Positions 1 to 8,065 of a stretch of DNA of 34,245 nucleotides are shown here, piece by piece. The notes under the pieces are model-generated. The model did not search any database and was not told the DNA's origin. It saw only the letters and a list, made by a program, of their open reading frames with translations. This DNA is from Nitrospira sp. (GTDB lineage Bacteria; Nitrospirota; Nitrospiria; Nitrospirales; Nitrospiraceae), in contig JANDJJ010000015.1 of NCBI GenBank assembly GCA_024330945.1, positions 1-34,245 on the forward strand. The letters run 5' to 3'. The translations under genes and the position numbers were made by a program. Position 1 is the stretch's first letter; the number at the start of each line of letters is the position of its first letter.

Positions 1-1312
1 ATTTGGAGACGCCGGTGGACGATTGGTGCGACAGGTGGCGATAGACGTTCTCCACCACCACGACCGATCCATCGACCATCATGCCGATCGCGATGGCCAA
101 GCCTCCGAGCGACATGAGATTGGCCGTCAGCCCGACCTGTTCCATGACGATAAACGTGGCCAACGGACTCAGGACCAACGTGGCCACGACGATGAGCGCG
201 CTGCGAATATTGCCCAGAAACAGAAACAACACGACAATCACCAGCGTCACGCCCTCGGCGAGCGCCTTGTACACCGTGTTCAGCGCGGCGGTGATCAGTT
301 CGATGCGGTCATAGAACGGCACGATGCGCATCCCGTTCGGCAACAGCCCTTTGGCATGGATGTCCTCGATGCGCGCCTTGATGCCTTCCACCACGTCTCT
401 GGCGTTCCCCCCTCGCAACATCAGAACAATTCCGCTCACGACTTCACGTTCACCGTTGAGCACCGTCGCCCCATGACGCACGGCATGACCAATGACAACA
501 TTGGCGATGTCCCCCACAAACACCGGCGTCCCCCCGACCTCTTTGACAACGATGCGCTCGATGTCTTGAAGCGACCGAATCAGGCCCCGCCCCCGCACGA
601 TGTATTTTTCTGCGTGTTTCTCCAAAATATTGCCGCCGGCATTGGCGTTGTTCCTGGCCACGGCCTCGAATACTTCACGCAACGAGAGGTTGTACTTCCG
701 CAGCATGGCCGGCTCGACCAGCACTTGATATTGCTTGACGTAGCCCCCCATCGAATTGACGTCGATCACCTCCGGTGTGCCCTTCAACAAGGGACGAATG
801 ACCCAATCCTGGATCGTGCGCTGATCGATGAGCCGTCGATACTCCTCCGCGTCGTCCGCCGGCGGATTGCTCGGCCCATCCAGATAATACTGAAACACCT
901 CGCCGAGTCCCGTGCTGTTGGGGACCAACATCGGTTCGGCCCCGGAGGGGAGCAATTCCTCCACTTCAAGAAGCCGTTCGAGCACCAGTTGGCGCGCGAG
1001 ATTGATATCCATCGAATCGTCGAACACGATCGTCACCAGCGAGAGTCCCACTTTCGTCAGCGAGCGCATCTCGGTGACGGCCGGCACGCCGGTCAGTTGC
1101 AATTCAATCGGATAGGTCACCAACCGCTCGACCTCGGTGGGCGAGAGACCGGGCGCTTTGGTCACGACCTGGACGAGCACGCTCGTCACGTCCGGAAACG
1201 CGTCGATGGGAATGGTCCTGAACGCATAGAGCCCTCCGCCGGCGATCAGAAGCGAGAACAGGACGATCAGCAGCCGCTGGCGAAGAGAAACATCGAGAAG
1301 ACGGGAGACCAT
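1..1312 (-). CDS. Heavy-metal-type RND efflux pump, CzcA/CusA family (partial, 3' end beyond window)
   Basis: Inner-membrane proton-driven pump of a tripartite efflux system. About 437 N-terminal residues lie in the window; family members are about 1000-1050 aa, so the C-terminal half is outside. The N-terminus has the typical amphipathic start followed by TM1 (LLIVLFSLLIAGGGLYAF) and the hallmark IPIDAFPDVT segment. The porter domain follows, then near the left edge TM2-TM4 with MSLGGLAIAIGMMVDGSVVVVEN, the conserved TM4 signature of this family with its proton-relay Asp and Glu. The ATG shares its A with the stop of the adaptor gene (TGATG), so the two are translationally coupled. The family is clear. 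The metal cannot be assigned: the TM4 motif is neither textbook CzcA (DFG...DGA) nor textbook CusA. Confidence 0.93.
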   Translation of the reverse strand, partial: MVSRLLDVSLRQRLLIVLFSLLIAGGGLYAFRTIPIDAFPDVTSVLVQVVTKAPGLSPTEVERLVTYPIELQLTGVPAVTEMRSLTKVGLSLVTIVFDDSMDINLARQLVLERLLEVEELLPSGAEPMLVPNSTGLGEVFQYYLDGPSNPPADDAEEYRRLIDQRTIQDWVIRPLLKGTPEVIDVNSMGGYVKQYQVLVEPAMLRKYNLSLREVFEAVARNNANAGGNILEKHAEKYIVRGRGLIRSLQDIERIVVKEVGGTPVFVGDIANVVIGHAVRHGATVLNGEREVVSGIVLMLRGGNARDVVEGIKARIEDIHAKGLLPNGMRIVPFYDRIELITAALNTVYKALAEGVTLVIVVLFLFLGNIRSALIVVATLVLSPLATFIVMEQVGLTANLMSLGGLAIAIGMMVDGSVVVVENVYRHLSHQSSTGVSK

Positions 1313-2556
1313 CAGACCTGTTTCTTGAGCAGCTCGGACTTCAACAGAAAAGCGCCGTGAGTGACGACCCGCTCCCCTTCCTCGAGGCCGGCGAGAATGG
1401 ACGTCAGCACACCGTTGGACTCGCCGACTTCGACTCCCCGCACTTCGTATTCGGTCGCTTTGCGCTGGACGAAGACGAACGTCTTACCTTGATCATGCTG
1501 CAGCGCCGCTTCCGGCACGGCCAAGCGATCCGGCTGCGGCTCGGAGAAGAGTCGAACCGTCGCAAACATCTCCGGTTTCAGACGGCCATCCGAATTGGGT
1601 AATTCAATGCGTAGTTGCATGGTGCGGGTCGAGGGGTCCAGCACATCCCCCACATAGGTGATCGTTCCGTGAAACACTTCCCCCGGATAGGCGTTCACGC
1701 GCACCTCCGCCTTGGTGCCTTTGGAAGCATGAACGGCGTGCACGAAGGGGATGTCTTTTTCGGGGATGTTGGCCAACACCCATACTTCCGACAGATCCGC
1801 GATGACGAAGAGGTTCTCGGTGGTTTCGACGACTTCTCCCCGCGTCAGCTTGCGGGCGATGATACGCCCCGCGAAGGGGGCCACAATCGGCACGACGGAT
1901 CGGATTTCCCTGCTTCGCTCCAGGCGCTTGAATTCTTCAGGAGTCATCCCAAGCAGCTTCAAGCGATCGTGCGCCTCGTTGGCTTCCGCCTGGATGCTCA
2001 AGAGCTCCGCCTGCCGCCGCTGGGCCTCCGCCTCACCGATCACTTTCTCTTCAAGAAGAAACTGGGCGCGTGAGTACGACTGTTCCGCCAAGTTCAGCTT
2101 CGCCTTGGCCTTCAGATAAGCGGACTGAGCCAGTCCCAATTCGCTGCTGTACAAAATAGCCAGCGGTTGATTGGCTTTGACCTCCTGGCCGAGATCCGCA
2201 TACACCTCGATCACCCGCCCCCTCACCAACGCCGTGATTTCGGCCATGTTGCGCTGGTTGGGCTGTACGATGCCGGGAAAGTCCCGATGGGTTCGGAAAT
2301 CGCTTCTGGCGACTGGTTGAACGACCAGCCCGATGCGGGACGCTTCTTCGGCCGACAAGGTCACCACTCCGGGAGGCGCCGAAACGCTGAGAGGTTTGTC
2401 AGCGATTGCGTCGTGCTGGGCTTTTTCGCAGCCCCATTCCGATGCCGCCAATCCGCAGAGCGCGGCCCCCAATGCGACGGGAAGCAACGAGCGTGCAGGC
2501 ACACCGGCCGCACGGTTCAGCATCCGGAAGCGATCGCATTCCGGCCGTCCCGTCAT
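1312..2556 (-). CDS. RND efflux periplasmic adaptor (membrane fusion protein, CzcB/CusB-like)
   Basis: Adaptor that bridges the RND pump and the outer-membrane channel in the periplasm; 414 aa. A hydrophobic N-terminal export segment (about residues 16-35) ends in a Cys (SEWGC) that is a poor lipobox. A barrel-sandwich/lipoyl half follows (RGRVIEVYADLGQEVKANQP), then a helical hairpin rich in Ala, Glu and Gln, the second lipoyl half (VPIVAPFAGRIIARKLTRGE) and the beta-barrel and membrane-proximal domains (DPSTRTMQLRIELPN, LKPEMFATVRL). I chose the ATG at 2556 because GGGAGG lies just upstream and the codon overlaps the upstream stop as TGATG; an ATG at 2523 is possible but has a weaker site. 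It is the middle gene of a tolC-adaptor-pump operon. No His/Met-rich metal-binding stretch is visible. Confidence 0.93.
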   Translation of the reverse strand: MTGRPECDRFRMLNRAAGVPARSLLPVALGAALCGLAASEWGCEKAQHDAIADKPLSVSAPPGVVTLSAEEASRIGLVVQPVARSDFRTHRDFPGIVQPNQRNMAEITALVRGRVIEVYADLGQEVKANQPLAILYSSELGLAQSAYLKAKAKLNLAEQSYSRAQFLLEEKVIGEAEAQRRQAELLSIQAEANEAHDRLKLLGMTPEEFKRLERSREIRSVVPIVAPFAGRIIARKLTRGEVVETTENLFVIADLSEVWVLANIPEKDIPFVHAVHASKGTKAEVRVNAYPGEVFHGTITYVGDVLDPSTRTMQLRIELPNSDGRLKPEMFATVRLFSEPQPDRLAVPEAALQHDQGKTFVFVQRKATEYEVRGVEVGESNGVLTSILAGLEEGERVVTHGAFLLKSELLKKQV

Positions 2557-3920
2557 CAAAATCCTCCCCCGACGGCCTGTTCGAGCTTGGCCAGCGAGAC
2601 CGAGAGGTTGTGACGCGCTTCGGCGTAGTCCAATTGAATTTGTCGCTGCACTCGTTGCGCGTCCAACACCTCGAGCAGGCTGGAGGCGCCCTGTTGAAAA
2701 CTGAACTGAGCCAGCCGGAGCGCTTCCTGCGCCTGTTTGAGCAATCCCTTGTCGAACACCTCGATCAGCTCGGCCGTGGTCCTGGCATCCTGGTAATGTT
2801 GATGGATCGCCATCGTCAACTCGTTGCGCACCCGCAGCAGTTCCGCCTCTTCTTTGCGCTTCGCTCCCATCGACGATGCGATTTCTCCCTCGCGGCGATA
2901 CCATAAGGGCAACGGAATCGACAGCCCTCCTTGATAGGCTTCCCTGCCCATTTCACGCCAAAAGCCACCGTTGACCGTGACGGTCGGCATCCGCATTTGC
3001 CGCTCGAACTCGATCTTCCAATCCGATTGCTCGACCGATTTGAGCAACCGTTGGATGGCGGGATGGCGCTCCATCATCTTGTTTATCAACTCTTCGACGC
3101 GCAAGCCCGAAGGGAACGCCATGAAGTCCCCCTCGATGTCGTACTCGGTTCCCAGCGCCCCGCCCGTCAGGGTATCCATGACCACTCGGTTGATCCGGAC
3201 GACGTTTTCCGCGCGCGCAAGCTGTTGTCTGGCTTTCAGAACCTCGACCTCGGCCTTGATCAACTCAAACTGCGGCGCCTCGCCGGATTTCACCCTCGCC
3301 TTGACGATCCGTTCGACTCCTTCGACGATTCCCAAGTTTTGTCTGGCCAATGCAGTGTCCTGTCTGGCCAGCAAGAGACCATAGAAAGCCACTTTGACCT
3401 GTGATCGTAAATTCAGTTGCGTCTCCATGAGGCCGGCGTTTGCCGTCGAAAGCCCAAGGTCCGCCACGCGCCGGCGCGCCTCACGCATCGTGGGCCACTC
3501 AAGCGGTTGGCCGACCGTGACGTTGTATTCGGTCAGAGACTCACGACCCGAGAACGAGCCAAGGCCGGCGCGGCCCGCATCTCGCAACATGCCATGTCCG
3601 CCCAAGCCGGTGATCGTCGGATTGGGATAGGCGCCGGCCACAGTCTGCAAACCGCGCTGCGCTTCGATTTGGCCTTCGGCGGAAAAGACCAGCGGGTTCT
3701 TGGCCAACGCCAGATCGACGATGGCATCCAGCGTGTAGACGCGGGGGGATTCGGCAAACGCCGCAGCCCCCTCCCCTGTCATGCGAAGCAAGGAGATCGG
3801 GAGACATGAGAACCACAGCAGCGACAAAAAAAAGAACAACATGGCCCTTGAACGAGGACAGGCGGACTGACTCAGGCGGTTGATAACCGGATGCACAATC
3901 TTACTGACATGATTGGTCAT
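2556..3920 (-). CDS. TolC-family outer-membrane efflux protein (CzcC/CusC-like)
   Basis: Outer-membrane channel of the efflux system; 454 aa. After a charged N-terminus a hydrophobic segment (about residues 27-48) acts as signal sequence. Two TolC/OEP repeats follow (LDAIVDLALAKNPLVFSAEGQIEAQRG..., then EELINKMMERHPAIQRLLKS...), rich in long Ala/Gln/Glu helices and ending in the typical ASSLLEVLDAQR segment. It is the first gene of the operon and its stop overlaps the adaptor start by one base. The ATG at 3920 lies about 18 nt below a predicted transcription start, which supports it; an internal ATG before MLFFFLSLLW is an alternative. The presence of all three components indicates one complete envelope-spanning exporter. 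Confidence 0.92.
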   Translation of the reverse strand: MTNHVSKIVHPVINRLSQSACPRSRAMLFFFLSLLWFSCLPISLLRMTGEGAAAFAESPRVYTLDAIVDLALAKNPLVFSAEGQIEAQRGLQTVAGAYPNPTITGLGGHGMLRDAGRAGLGSFSGRESLTEYNVTVGQPLEWPTMREARRRVADLGLSTANAGLMETQLNLRSQVKVAFYGLLLARQDTALARQNLGIVEGVERIVKARVKSGEAPQFELIKAEVEVLKARQQLARAENVVRINRVVMDTLTGGALGTEYDIEGDFMAFPSGLRVEELINKMMERHPAIQRLLKSVEQSDWKIEFERQMRMPTVTVNGGFWREMGREAYQGGLSIPLPLWYRREGEIASSMGAKRKEEAELLRVRNELTMAIHQHYQDARTTAELIEVFDKGLLKQAQEALRLAQFSFQQGASSLLEVLDAQRVQRQIQLDYAEARHNLSVSLAKLEQAVGGGF

Positions 3921-3944
3921 CGTGTTCGATACGATCCCTGCCGC

Positions 3945-3973
3945 ACTATAGAGAGACCATCAGAGATTTTCAA
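3945..3973 (-). promoter_or_regulatory. Sigma70-type promoter of the RND efflux operon
   Basis: Read on the minus strand, TTGAAA (3973-3968), a 17-bp spacer and TATAGT (3950-3945) match the sigma70 consensus at 5/6 positions in each box. The predicted start falls about 18 nt upstream of the tolC-like ATG. I saw no clear operator dyad around it. Confidence 0.6.
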
Positions 3974-4132
3974 TGGAATCGGCGGGAAGTCCATCCCGTT
4001 GCCGATTTGATCCTCCAGCCGATTCGATCGTCCCGGATTGGAAAGAGTTGCATGAATCGCTGAAGCCGAGGAATCCCGAGGACTCCGAGGAGAAGCACTG
4101 CCTCTCATTTTCGCTTGTTTCCACAAACACCG

Positions 4133-4945
4133 TTATGCGTTGGCTTGAAGCGCACTCAGATAAAATGCCGCGATCGCCGCCGTCGCAGCGACGTTCAATG
4201 ACTCAACCCCTTTGGAGAGCGGAATGGTGAACTTGACGGTGGAAAGGCGGACGATATCTTGCGCCAATCCCTCTCCCTCGTTGCCGACGGCAATCATGAT
4301 GCGGGGGGGAACGGCTCGGAGACTTTGAAGGGAGACGGCATCCGGCGACGGCACCAACGCGGAATAGATCGCACAACGACGCCTCGCCAAATCTCGAATG
4401 TCCGCCTCTCGGAAAACCGGGAGACTCAATACCGCGCCTGAAGCCGCGCGAACGGCTTTGGGACCGAATGGATCGGCGGAATCCGGACTCAACCACACGC
4501 CCGCTAGATCAAGCGCCGCGGCCGTCCGAATGATGGCTCCAACGTTGGCCGGATCTTGAAGCCGGTCCCCATAGATCCCCATGATTTTCGGTTGCTCCAG
4601 CACCCGCCTTTCATCCCACCGAGGCTGGCGAATCACGGCCATGACGCCCTGGGGAGCCTGCACATCGGACAGAGTGGCGAACGACGCATCCGAACAAACG
4701 AACTGGGCGACCGGCAGCCGGGCTCTTGCCGTCCGCCCTGCATCGTCTTCCGTACGCAGGTACCGCGGCGACAGAATCAGGCTCACGACCGTTTGGGGGT
4801 GATGGCGTATCGCTTCTTCGCAGAATTTGGCGCCTTCCAGCACAAAGACTCCTTCCCTTGCGCGCGTTTTTCCCTCACGCAGGAGTCGTCGAATCAGCGC
4901 GCTTTGGCGACGGGGCAACGCACGAGGAAGCAATGATCGAATCAT
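4133..4945 (-). CDS. TrmH/SpoU-family RNA 2'-O-ribose methyltransferase
   Basis: SAM-dependent methyltransferase of the SPOUT (trefoil-knot) class that methylates a ribose in rRNA or tRNA; 270 aa. The N-terminal part (about 1-100) resembles the SpoU substrate-binding domain. The catalytic domain carries all three motifs: DPANVGAIIRTAAA with the conserved Asn and Arg, then NEGEGL, then IPLSKGVESLNVAATAAIAA, which forms the SAM-binding knot. The length fits TrmH/RlmB-type enzymes. The target nucleotide cannot be read from sequence, so no gene symbol is given. It is about 210 bp upstream of the efflux operon on the same strand and probably independent of it. Confidence 0.93.
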   Translation of the reverse strand: MIRSLLPRALPRRQSALIRRLLREGKTRAREGVFVLEGAKFCEEAIRHHPQTVVSLILSPRYLRTEDDAGRTARARLPVAQFVCSDASFATLSDVQAPQGVMAVIRQPRWDERRVLEQPKIMGIYGDRLQDPANVGAIIRTAAALDLAGVWLSPDSADPFGPKAVRAASGAVLSLPVFREADIRDLARRRCAIYSALVPSPDAVSLQSLRAVPPRIMIAVGNEGEGLAQDIVRLSTVKFTIPLSKGVESLNVAATAAIAAFYLSALQANA

Positions 4946-4996
4946 CGGTCGTCGGGTCTGACCTGTACGACGGCGTCCTGCGACATGATCGAAGAT

Positions 4997-5338
4997 TTAG
5001 CGCCGCCTGCGTTCAGCCTCGGCCTCTGCGGCGCGGATCCGCTGGGCCCTGGCCTTTGCCCGCTTCAACGCCGTGAGTTTTCCTTTCGTTCGATCTTGCT
5101 CAAACCGTAACTGTTCCAACTGAGATCGGAGATAGGCCTTCTCCTGTTTATGGAGGTCCGCGCACTCCGCCTTGGAGAGCATCATCCAATCACCACGACT
5201 CCTCGCTCGTTTGATCCGCTGATCCAATGATTCCCGCAACTTTTTGGCTCGCATGATCATCAGCGACTTCAGCGCTTCTTGCCGGCGTTGGACTTCCTCT
5301 TCTTCCGCCATGATGCCGCGAATATCGGTACCCAGCAT
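4997..5338 (-). CDS. Hypothetical highly charged coiled-coil protein
   Basis: 113 aa, not recognised. The product is almost entirely Arg/Lys/Glu/Gln/Ala-rich helix with no signal peptide or membrane segment, and it ends in a basic tail (AEAEAERRRR). One Cys is present (SKAECADLHKQ). AAGGAGG lies about 9 nt upstream of the ATG, which argues that this is a real gene and fixes the start. A TACAAT box on the same strand (5445-5440) could be its -10, without a convincing -35. The composition suggests a cytoplasmic structural or nucleic-acid-associated coiled coil, but no function can be assigned. Confidence 0.7.
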   Translation of the reverse strand: MLGTDIRGIMAEEEEVQRRQEALKSLMIMRAKKLRESLDQRIKRARSRGDWMMLSKAECADLHKQEKAYLRSQLEQLRFEQDRTKGKLTALKRAKARAQRIRAAEAEAERRRR

Positions 5339-5993
5339 GGTCTCATTCCTCCTTCATTCCTTTTTCCTCTCCCGGGCCGGTGCCGATGAATCAATCATTC
5401 CTTTACCCCCCCTGAGAGAGAACACGATCGAGATTTCTCATTGTACTGAATTCCCCCCTTCCCTTCCACTCTTGGGCACGCAGAGGAATCCTGCTACGTA
5501 GCAAGGTTGCCCGCAAGCTTGGATCACGAGAATTCTGACAGAACATTGAATATATACCAATAAAAACAATGGTCTGCGCATCTTAAACCGATATGGACGA
5601 ACAACTCCATGCCAACTCCTTTGACGGAAATGCATTCCATAAAAAGATGACAGCGATCCCAACAGTTAATAACCTCTAATAACCTCTCGACAATCCGAGC
5701 CAACCGCCAGGAGCTTGGCACCAATCTCTTGTTCTTGATATGTCGCTGCAATTTGTGATGGCTCGACGGCTAATAATAAGTATTATTTTTTAGCATATTT
5801 CACCAATTTTCAAATGCGCCTCTCATGATTAAACTTGGGTCGTCACCTGGCAGCTTCCCAGGCTGGAATTTGTCGGCGTGAAGACAACTTACCCACAAGC
5901 ACCGGCTTTTCCTAGCCGCAAGAAGTGTGGCCAATGTGCTTACTCAACATAGGCCTCACGGCCGGAACAACCTTCAACTCAAAGGAGGATGTT
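5339..5993. other. Long AT-rich intergenic stretch without a convincing gene
   Basis: About 655 bp with clearly higher A+T than its surroundings, especially 5530-5840. I find no reading frame with family features or a ribosome-binding site. It contains a perfect 12-bp palindrome TGCTACGTAGCA (5492-5503), two tandem copies of TAATAACCTC (5667-5686) and an AT-only hairpin AATAAT-AAGT-ATTATT followed by T residues (5772-5790). It may hold the regulatory region of the small membrane protein that follows, or a decayed insertion. Confidence 0.5.
5667..5686. repeat. Two tandem copies of a 10-bp unit (TAATAACCTC)
   Basis: Two perfect head-to-tail copies of TAATAACCTC lie in the AT-rich non-coding stretch. 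The 10-bp period, about one helical turn, is compatible with a protein-binding site but could be chance. Confidence 0.5.
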
Positions 5994-6131
5994 ATGGACA
6001 AGGTCTGGTTGTATGTGGGAGGAATTCTTGTTGTTCTTGTGGTCGCGGCGTTGGTCGTCCTCAAGTCGGTCAGAAGCGTCGTGCCTCCCGCCGACGATCT
6101 AAGAGCCGGTATCGAGCGCACTGCCAAGTAG
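5994..6131 (+). CDS. Small single-pass membrane protein (45 aa)
   Basis: The ATG at 5994 has an excellent ribosome-binding site (AAAGGAGG, 5-nt spacing), which excludes upstream in-frame starts. The N-terminus MDKVWLYVGG is followed by a strongly hydrophobic helix (about residues 6-24, ILVVLVVAALVVL) and then a short polar tail with a basic start (KSVRSVVPPADDLRAGIERTAK). This is the layout of a small single-span membrane protein, probably with the tail in the cytoplasm by the positive-inside rule. No family is recognised. It stands alone between the AT-rich stretch and the hsp20 terminator, divergently placed from the coiled-coil gene. Confidence 0.75.
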   Translation: MDKVWLYVGGILVVLVVAALVVLKSVRSVVPPADDLRAGIERTAK

Positions 6132-6160
6132 GCGACGATTTCTCACTTACTCACCGTAGT

Positions 6161-6190
6161 AAAACAAAAGGGCCCACCGACGGTGGGCCC
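6161..6190 (-). terminator. Intrinsic terminator downstream of hsp20
   Basis: A perfect 9-bp GC-rich stem (GGGCCCACC/GGTGGGCCC, 6170-6190) with a 3-nt loop is followed on the minus strand by TTTTGTTTT (6169-6161). This is a textbook rho-independent terminator about 40 nt after the hsp20 stop. On the plus strand the hairpin has no U-tract after it, so it would act poorly for the small membrane gene. Confidence 0.88.
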
Positions 6191-6231
6191 TCTCGTTCGG
6201 GTGACACTCCTTTTGTATATCGGTTTTTCGT

Positions 6232-6681
6232 TTATCCCACTTTCACTTCGATCGCTTTGGGTTTGACCTTTTCCACTTTCGGCAGATGCAAACTCAAAAC
6301 ACCATCCTTGTACTCGGCCTTCACCCCCGTTTCATCAACCGATTCAGGCAACGTAAAGCTCCGCACAAAACTTCCATACGACCGCTCGACTCGATGATAT
6401 TTCCTGCCTTGTTCTTCCTTCTCTTGGCGCCGCTCCCCCTGGATCGTCAGCACACCGTCTTCCACCGTGACCTTGACGTCTTCCTTCTTGACCTCGGGGA
6501 GTTCGGCCTTAATCAAGTACTCATCATCGGTTTCACTGATATCGACGGTCGGTATCCAGTCGGCGACCGTCAAATGTTCCTTTCCACCCGTCGCACGAAC
6601 CGACGGACGGGCGAAGACTCGGTTCAGGCGTTCTGACATTTCCTCCAGCTCACGGAACGGATCCCAGCGGACGAGTGACAT
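6232..6681 (-). CDS. Hsp20/alpha-crystallin small heat-shock protein
   Basis: ATP-independent holdase chaperone that binds unfolding proteins as oligomers in the cytoplasm; 149 aa. The N-terminus MSLVRWDPFRELEEMSERLNRVF is the typical short arm of bacterial Hsp20. The alpha-crystallin domain runs from about residue 40 to 145 and contains DVKVTVEDGVLTIQGERR and the conserved YKDGVLSLHLPK (A-x(3)-G-x-L type) motif; the C-terminus is PKAIEVKVG. The start at 6681 is set by GAGGAGG seven nt upstream; an in-frame start 13 codons earlier lacks a site. It is monocistronic, with its own promoter and terminator. An inverted repeat in its leader suggests specific control. Confidence 0.96.
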   Translation of the reverse strand: MSLVRWDPFRELEEMSERLNRVFARPSVRATGGKEHLTVADWIPTVDISETDDEYLIKAELPEVKKEDVKVTVEDGVLTIQGERRQEKEEQGRKYHRVERSYGSFVRSFTLPESVDETGVKAEYKDGVLSLHLPKVEKVKPKAIEVKVG

Positions 6682-6718
6682 CGTCAACCTCCTCTTTGTT
6701 GGAATTGGGTTTACTTCC

Positions 6719-6731
6719 ACGGTCCGACCGT
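6719..6731. promoter_or_regulatory. Palindrome in the hsp20 leader
   Basis: ACGGTC-C-GACCGT is a perfect 6+6 inverted repeat with a 1-bp centre, inside an imperfect longer dyad. It sits just downstream of the predicted -10, at about +1 to +13, where a repressor operator or an RNA hairpin could act. It does not match the CIRCE (HrcA) element. Confidence 0.45.
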
Positions 6732-6738
6732 TGTGGAA

Positions 6739-6766
6739 AAGATAAATCCACCGCCCCTTGAGTCAA
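6739..6766 (-). promoter_or_regulatory. Promoter of hsp20
   Basis: On the minus strand, TTGACT (6766-6761), a 16-bp spacer and TATCTT (6744-6739) form a reasonable sigma70-type promoter about 50 nt upstream of the ribosome-binding site. The boxes fit sigma70 better than the sigma32 pattern. Confidence 0.5.
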
Positions 6767-6797
6767 GAGCAATCCTAGGGAACCCAGGCGTCAGTGT

Positions 6798-7931
6798 TTA
6801 TCGCTGATCGATCGGCACATAAGATCGATTGTGCTCGCCGGCATAAATTTGATCGGGTCGAAACAGCTTGTTTTCCCCCAGTTGCTCCAACCAATGAGCC
6901 AACCAACCGGACACGCGCGCCATGGCGAAAATCGGTGTGAAGAGGTCTGGTTCGATCCCCATCTTGTCGTAGATGATGCCCGAATAAAAATCGACGTTGG
7001 GATAAATTCCCTTGCCGCCGAGCCGCTCTCCGGCCGCCCGCTCAACCTCCAATGCAATATGATAGAAAGGAGACGGTCCGCTTTCGGTGAACAGGCGCTG
7101 ACAGAGTTCCTGAAGCACCGTCGCGCGCGGATCTTTGACCTTGTACACGCGATGACCGAATCCCATCAATTTTTGCTTGGCGCGCAGCTTTTCCTCCACA
7201 TACGTTCCGGCGCGATCCGGCGAACCGATCTCGATGAGCATCTGAACCACTTCTTCGTTAGCGCCTCCATGCAAAGGTCCCTTTAAGGCCCCGATCGACG
7301 ACGCGACGACCGTGTAGGGATCGGCGAGCGTCGAGGCCGTCACCAGGCCGGCGAATGTGGAAGCGTTCATTGTATGTTCCGCGTGCAAAATCAAACAATC
7401 ATCGAGCACCTCGCTCCACAAAGGCGGCGGCACCGTTTCCGTCAACATATAGAGAAAGTTCTCGGCGAATCCGAGGTCGTCGCGCGGAGGAATCGGGTCA
7501 TCTCCGCGACGAATGCGCGCCCATGCCGCCACGATCGTCGGTAGTTTGGCAATCAGCCGAGCGGCCGACCAATAGTTGTTATCGGCATCCTTGACGTTTC
7601 TGCCAGGATAAAACATGCCCAACGCCGCAACCGCCGCCTGCAACGCATCCATGGGATGGCCCTGTTCGGGCAAGCATTTAAGCAAATCCACAATGCGAAA
7701 TTTGATGCGCCGATGGCGAGTCACATCCGTCGTCCATTGTTGGAGCTCCGTCCTTGTCGGCAGACGGCCGAACAACAGGAGGTACGCTGTTTCAAGATAA
7801 GAAGACCGGGCACAGAGTTCCTCCACCCGGATGCCTCGATACTCAAGAACACCCCGTTGACCATCGACGTCGCTGATCGAAGACGTGGCGGCGGGAACCC
7901 CCGCCAAACCCGGCATGAAATCATGCGGCAT
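6798..7931 (-). CDS. gltA: Citrate synthase
   Basis: Condenses acetyl-CoA and oxaloacetate to citrate, the entry step of the TCA cycle; 377 aa. Active-site elements are visible: AEHTMNAS (His186), GPLHGGAN (His221, the catalytic His loop), GFGHRVYK (His260) and NVDFYSG (Asp314, catalytic). The length matches the short (about 370-390 aa) citrate synthase/2-methylcitrate synthase group rather than the 430-aa NADH-regulated enterobacterial type. A 2-methylcitrate synthase activity cannot be excluded, but no prpB or prpD gene is nearby. GAGGTG lies about 6 nt before the ATG. It appears monocistronic. Confidence 0.93.
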   Translation of the reverse strand: MPHDFMPGLAGVPAATSSISDVDGQRGVLEYRGIRVEELCARSSYLETAYLLLFGRLPTRTELQQWTTDVTRHRRIKFRIVDLLKCLPEQGHPMDALQAAVAALGMFYPGRNVKDADNNYWSAARLIAKLPTIVAAWARIRRGDDPIPPRDDLGFAENFLYMLTETVPPPLWSEVLDDCLILHAEHTMNASTFAGLVTASTLADPYTVVASSIGALKGPLHGGANEEVVQMLIEIGSPDRAGTYVEEKLRAKQKLMGFGHRVYKVKDPRATVLQELCQRLFTESGPSPFYHIALEVERAAGERLGGKGIYPNVDFYSGIIYDKMGIEPDLFTPIFAMARVSGWLAHWLEQLGENKLFRPDQIYAGEHNRSYVPIDQR

Positions 7932-8065
7932 AATTGCACCTCTTAACTCTGGTTGACGGACAGTCCGGTCGACAAGACTAAGCCTACCATGAATCGAGAA
8001 GGGTGCGGTGGAGGGAATTCTTGCAAACGAATCACCGCAGTTGGCATACTCCGATGCAAGTGACG

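Noticed and set aside
23-1360. 445-codon plus-strand open frame at the left edge
   Set aside because: It is antisense to the RND pump, whose minus-strand translation shows clear family motifs over the full stretch; the plus translation is His/Arg/Asp-rich and featureless.
3917-4126. 69-codon minus-strand frame upstream of the tolC-like gene
   Set aside because: It covers the well-matched efflux promoter, has no ribosome-binding site and no family features.
5438-5751. Two short minus-strand frames in the AT-rich island
   Set aside because: No ribosome-binding site, odd composition (Cys/Trp-rich), overlapping each other; no support as genes.
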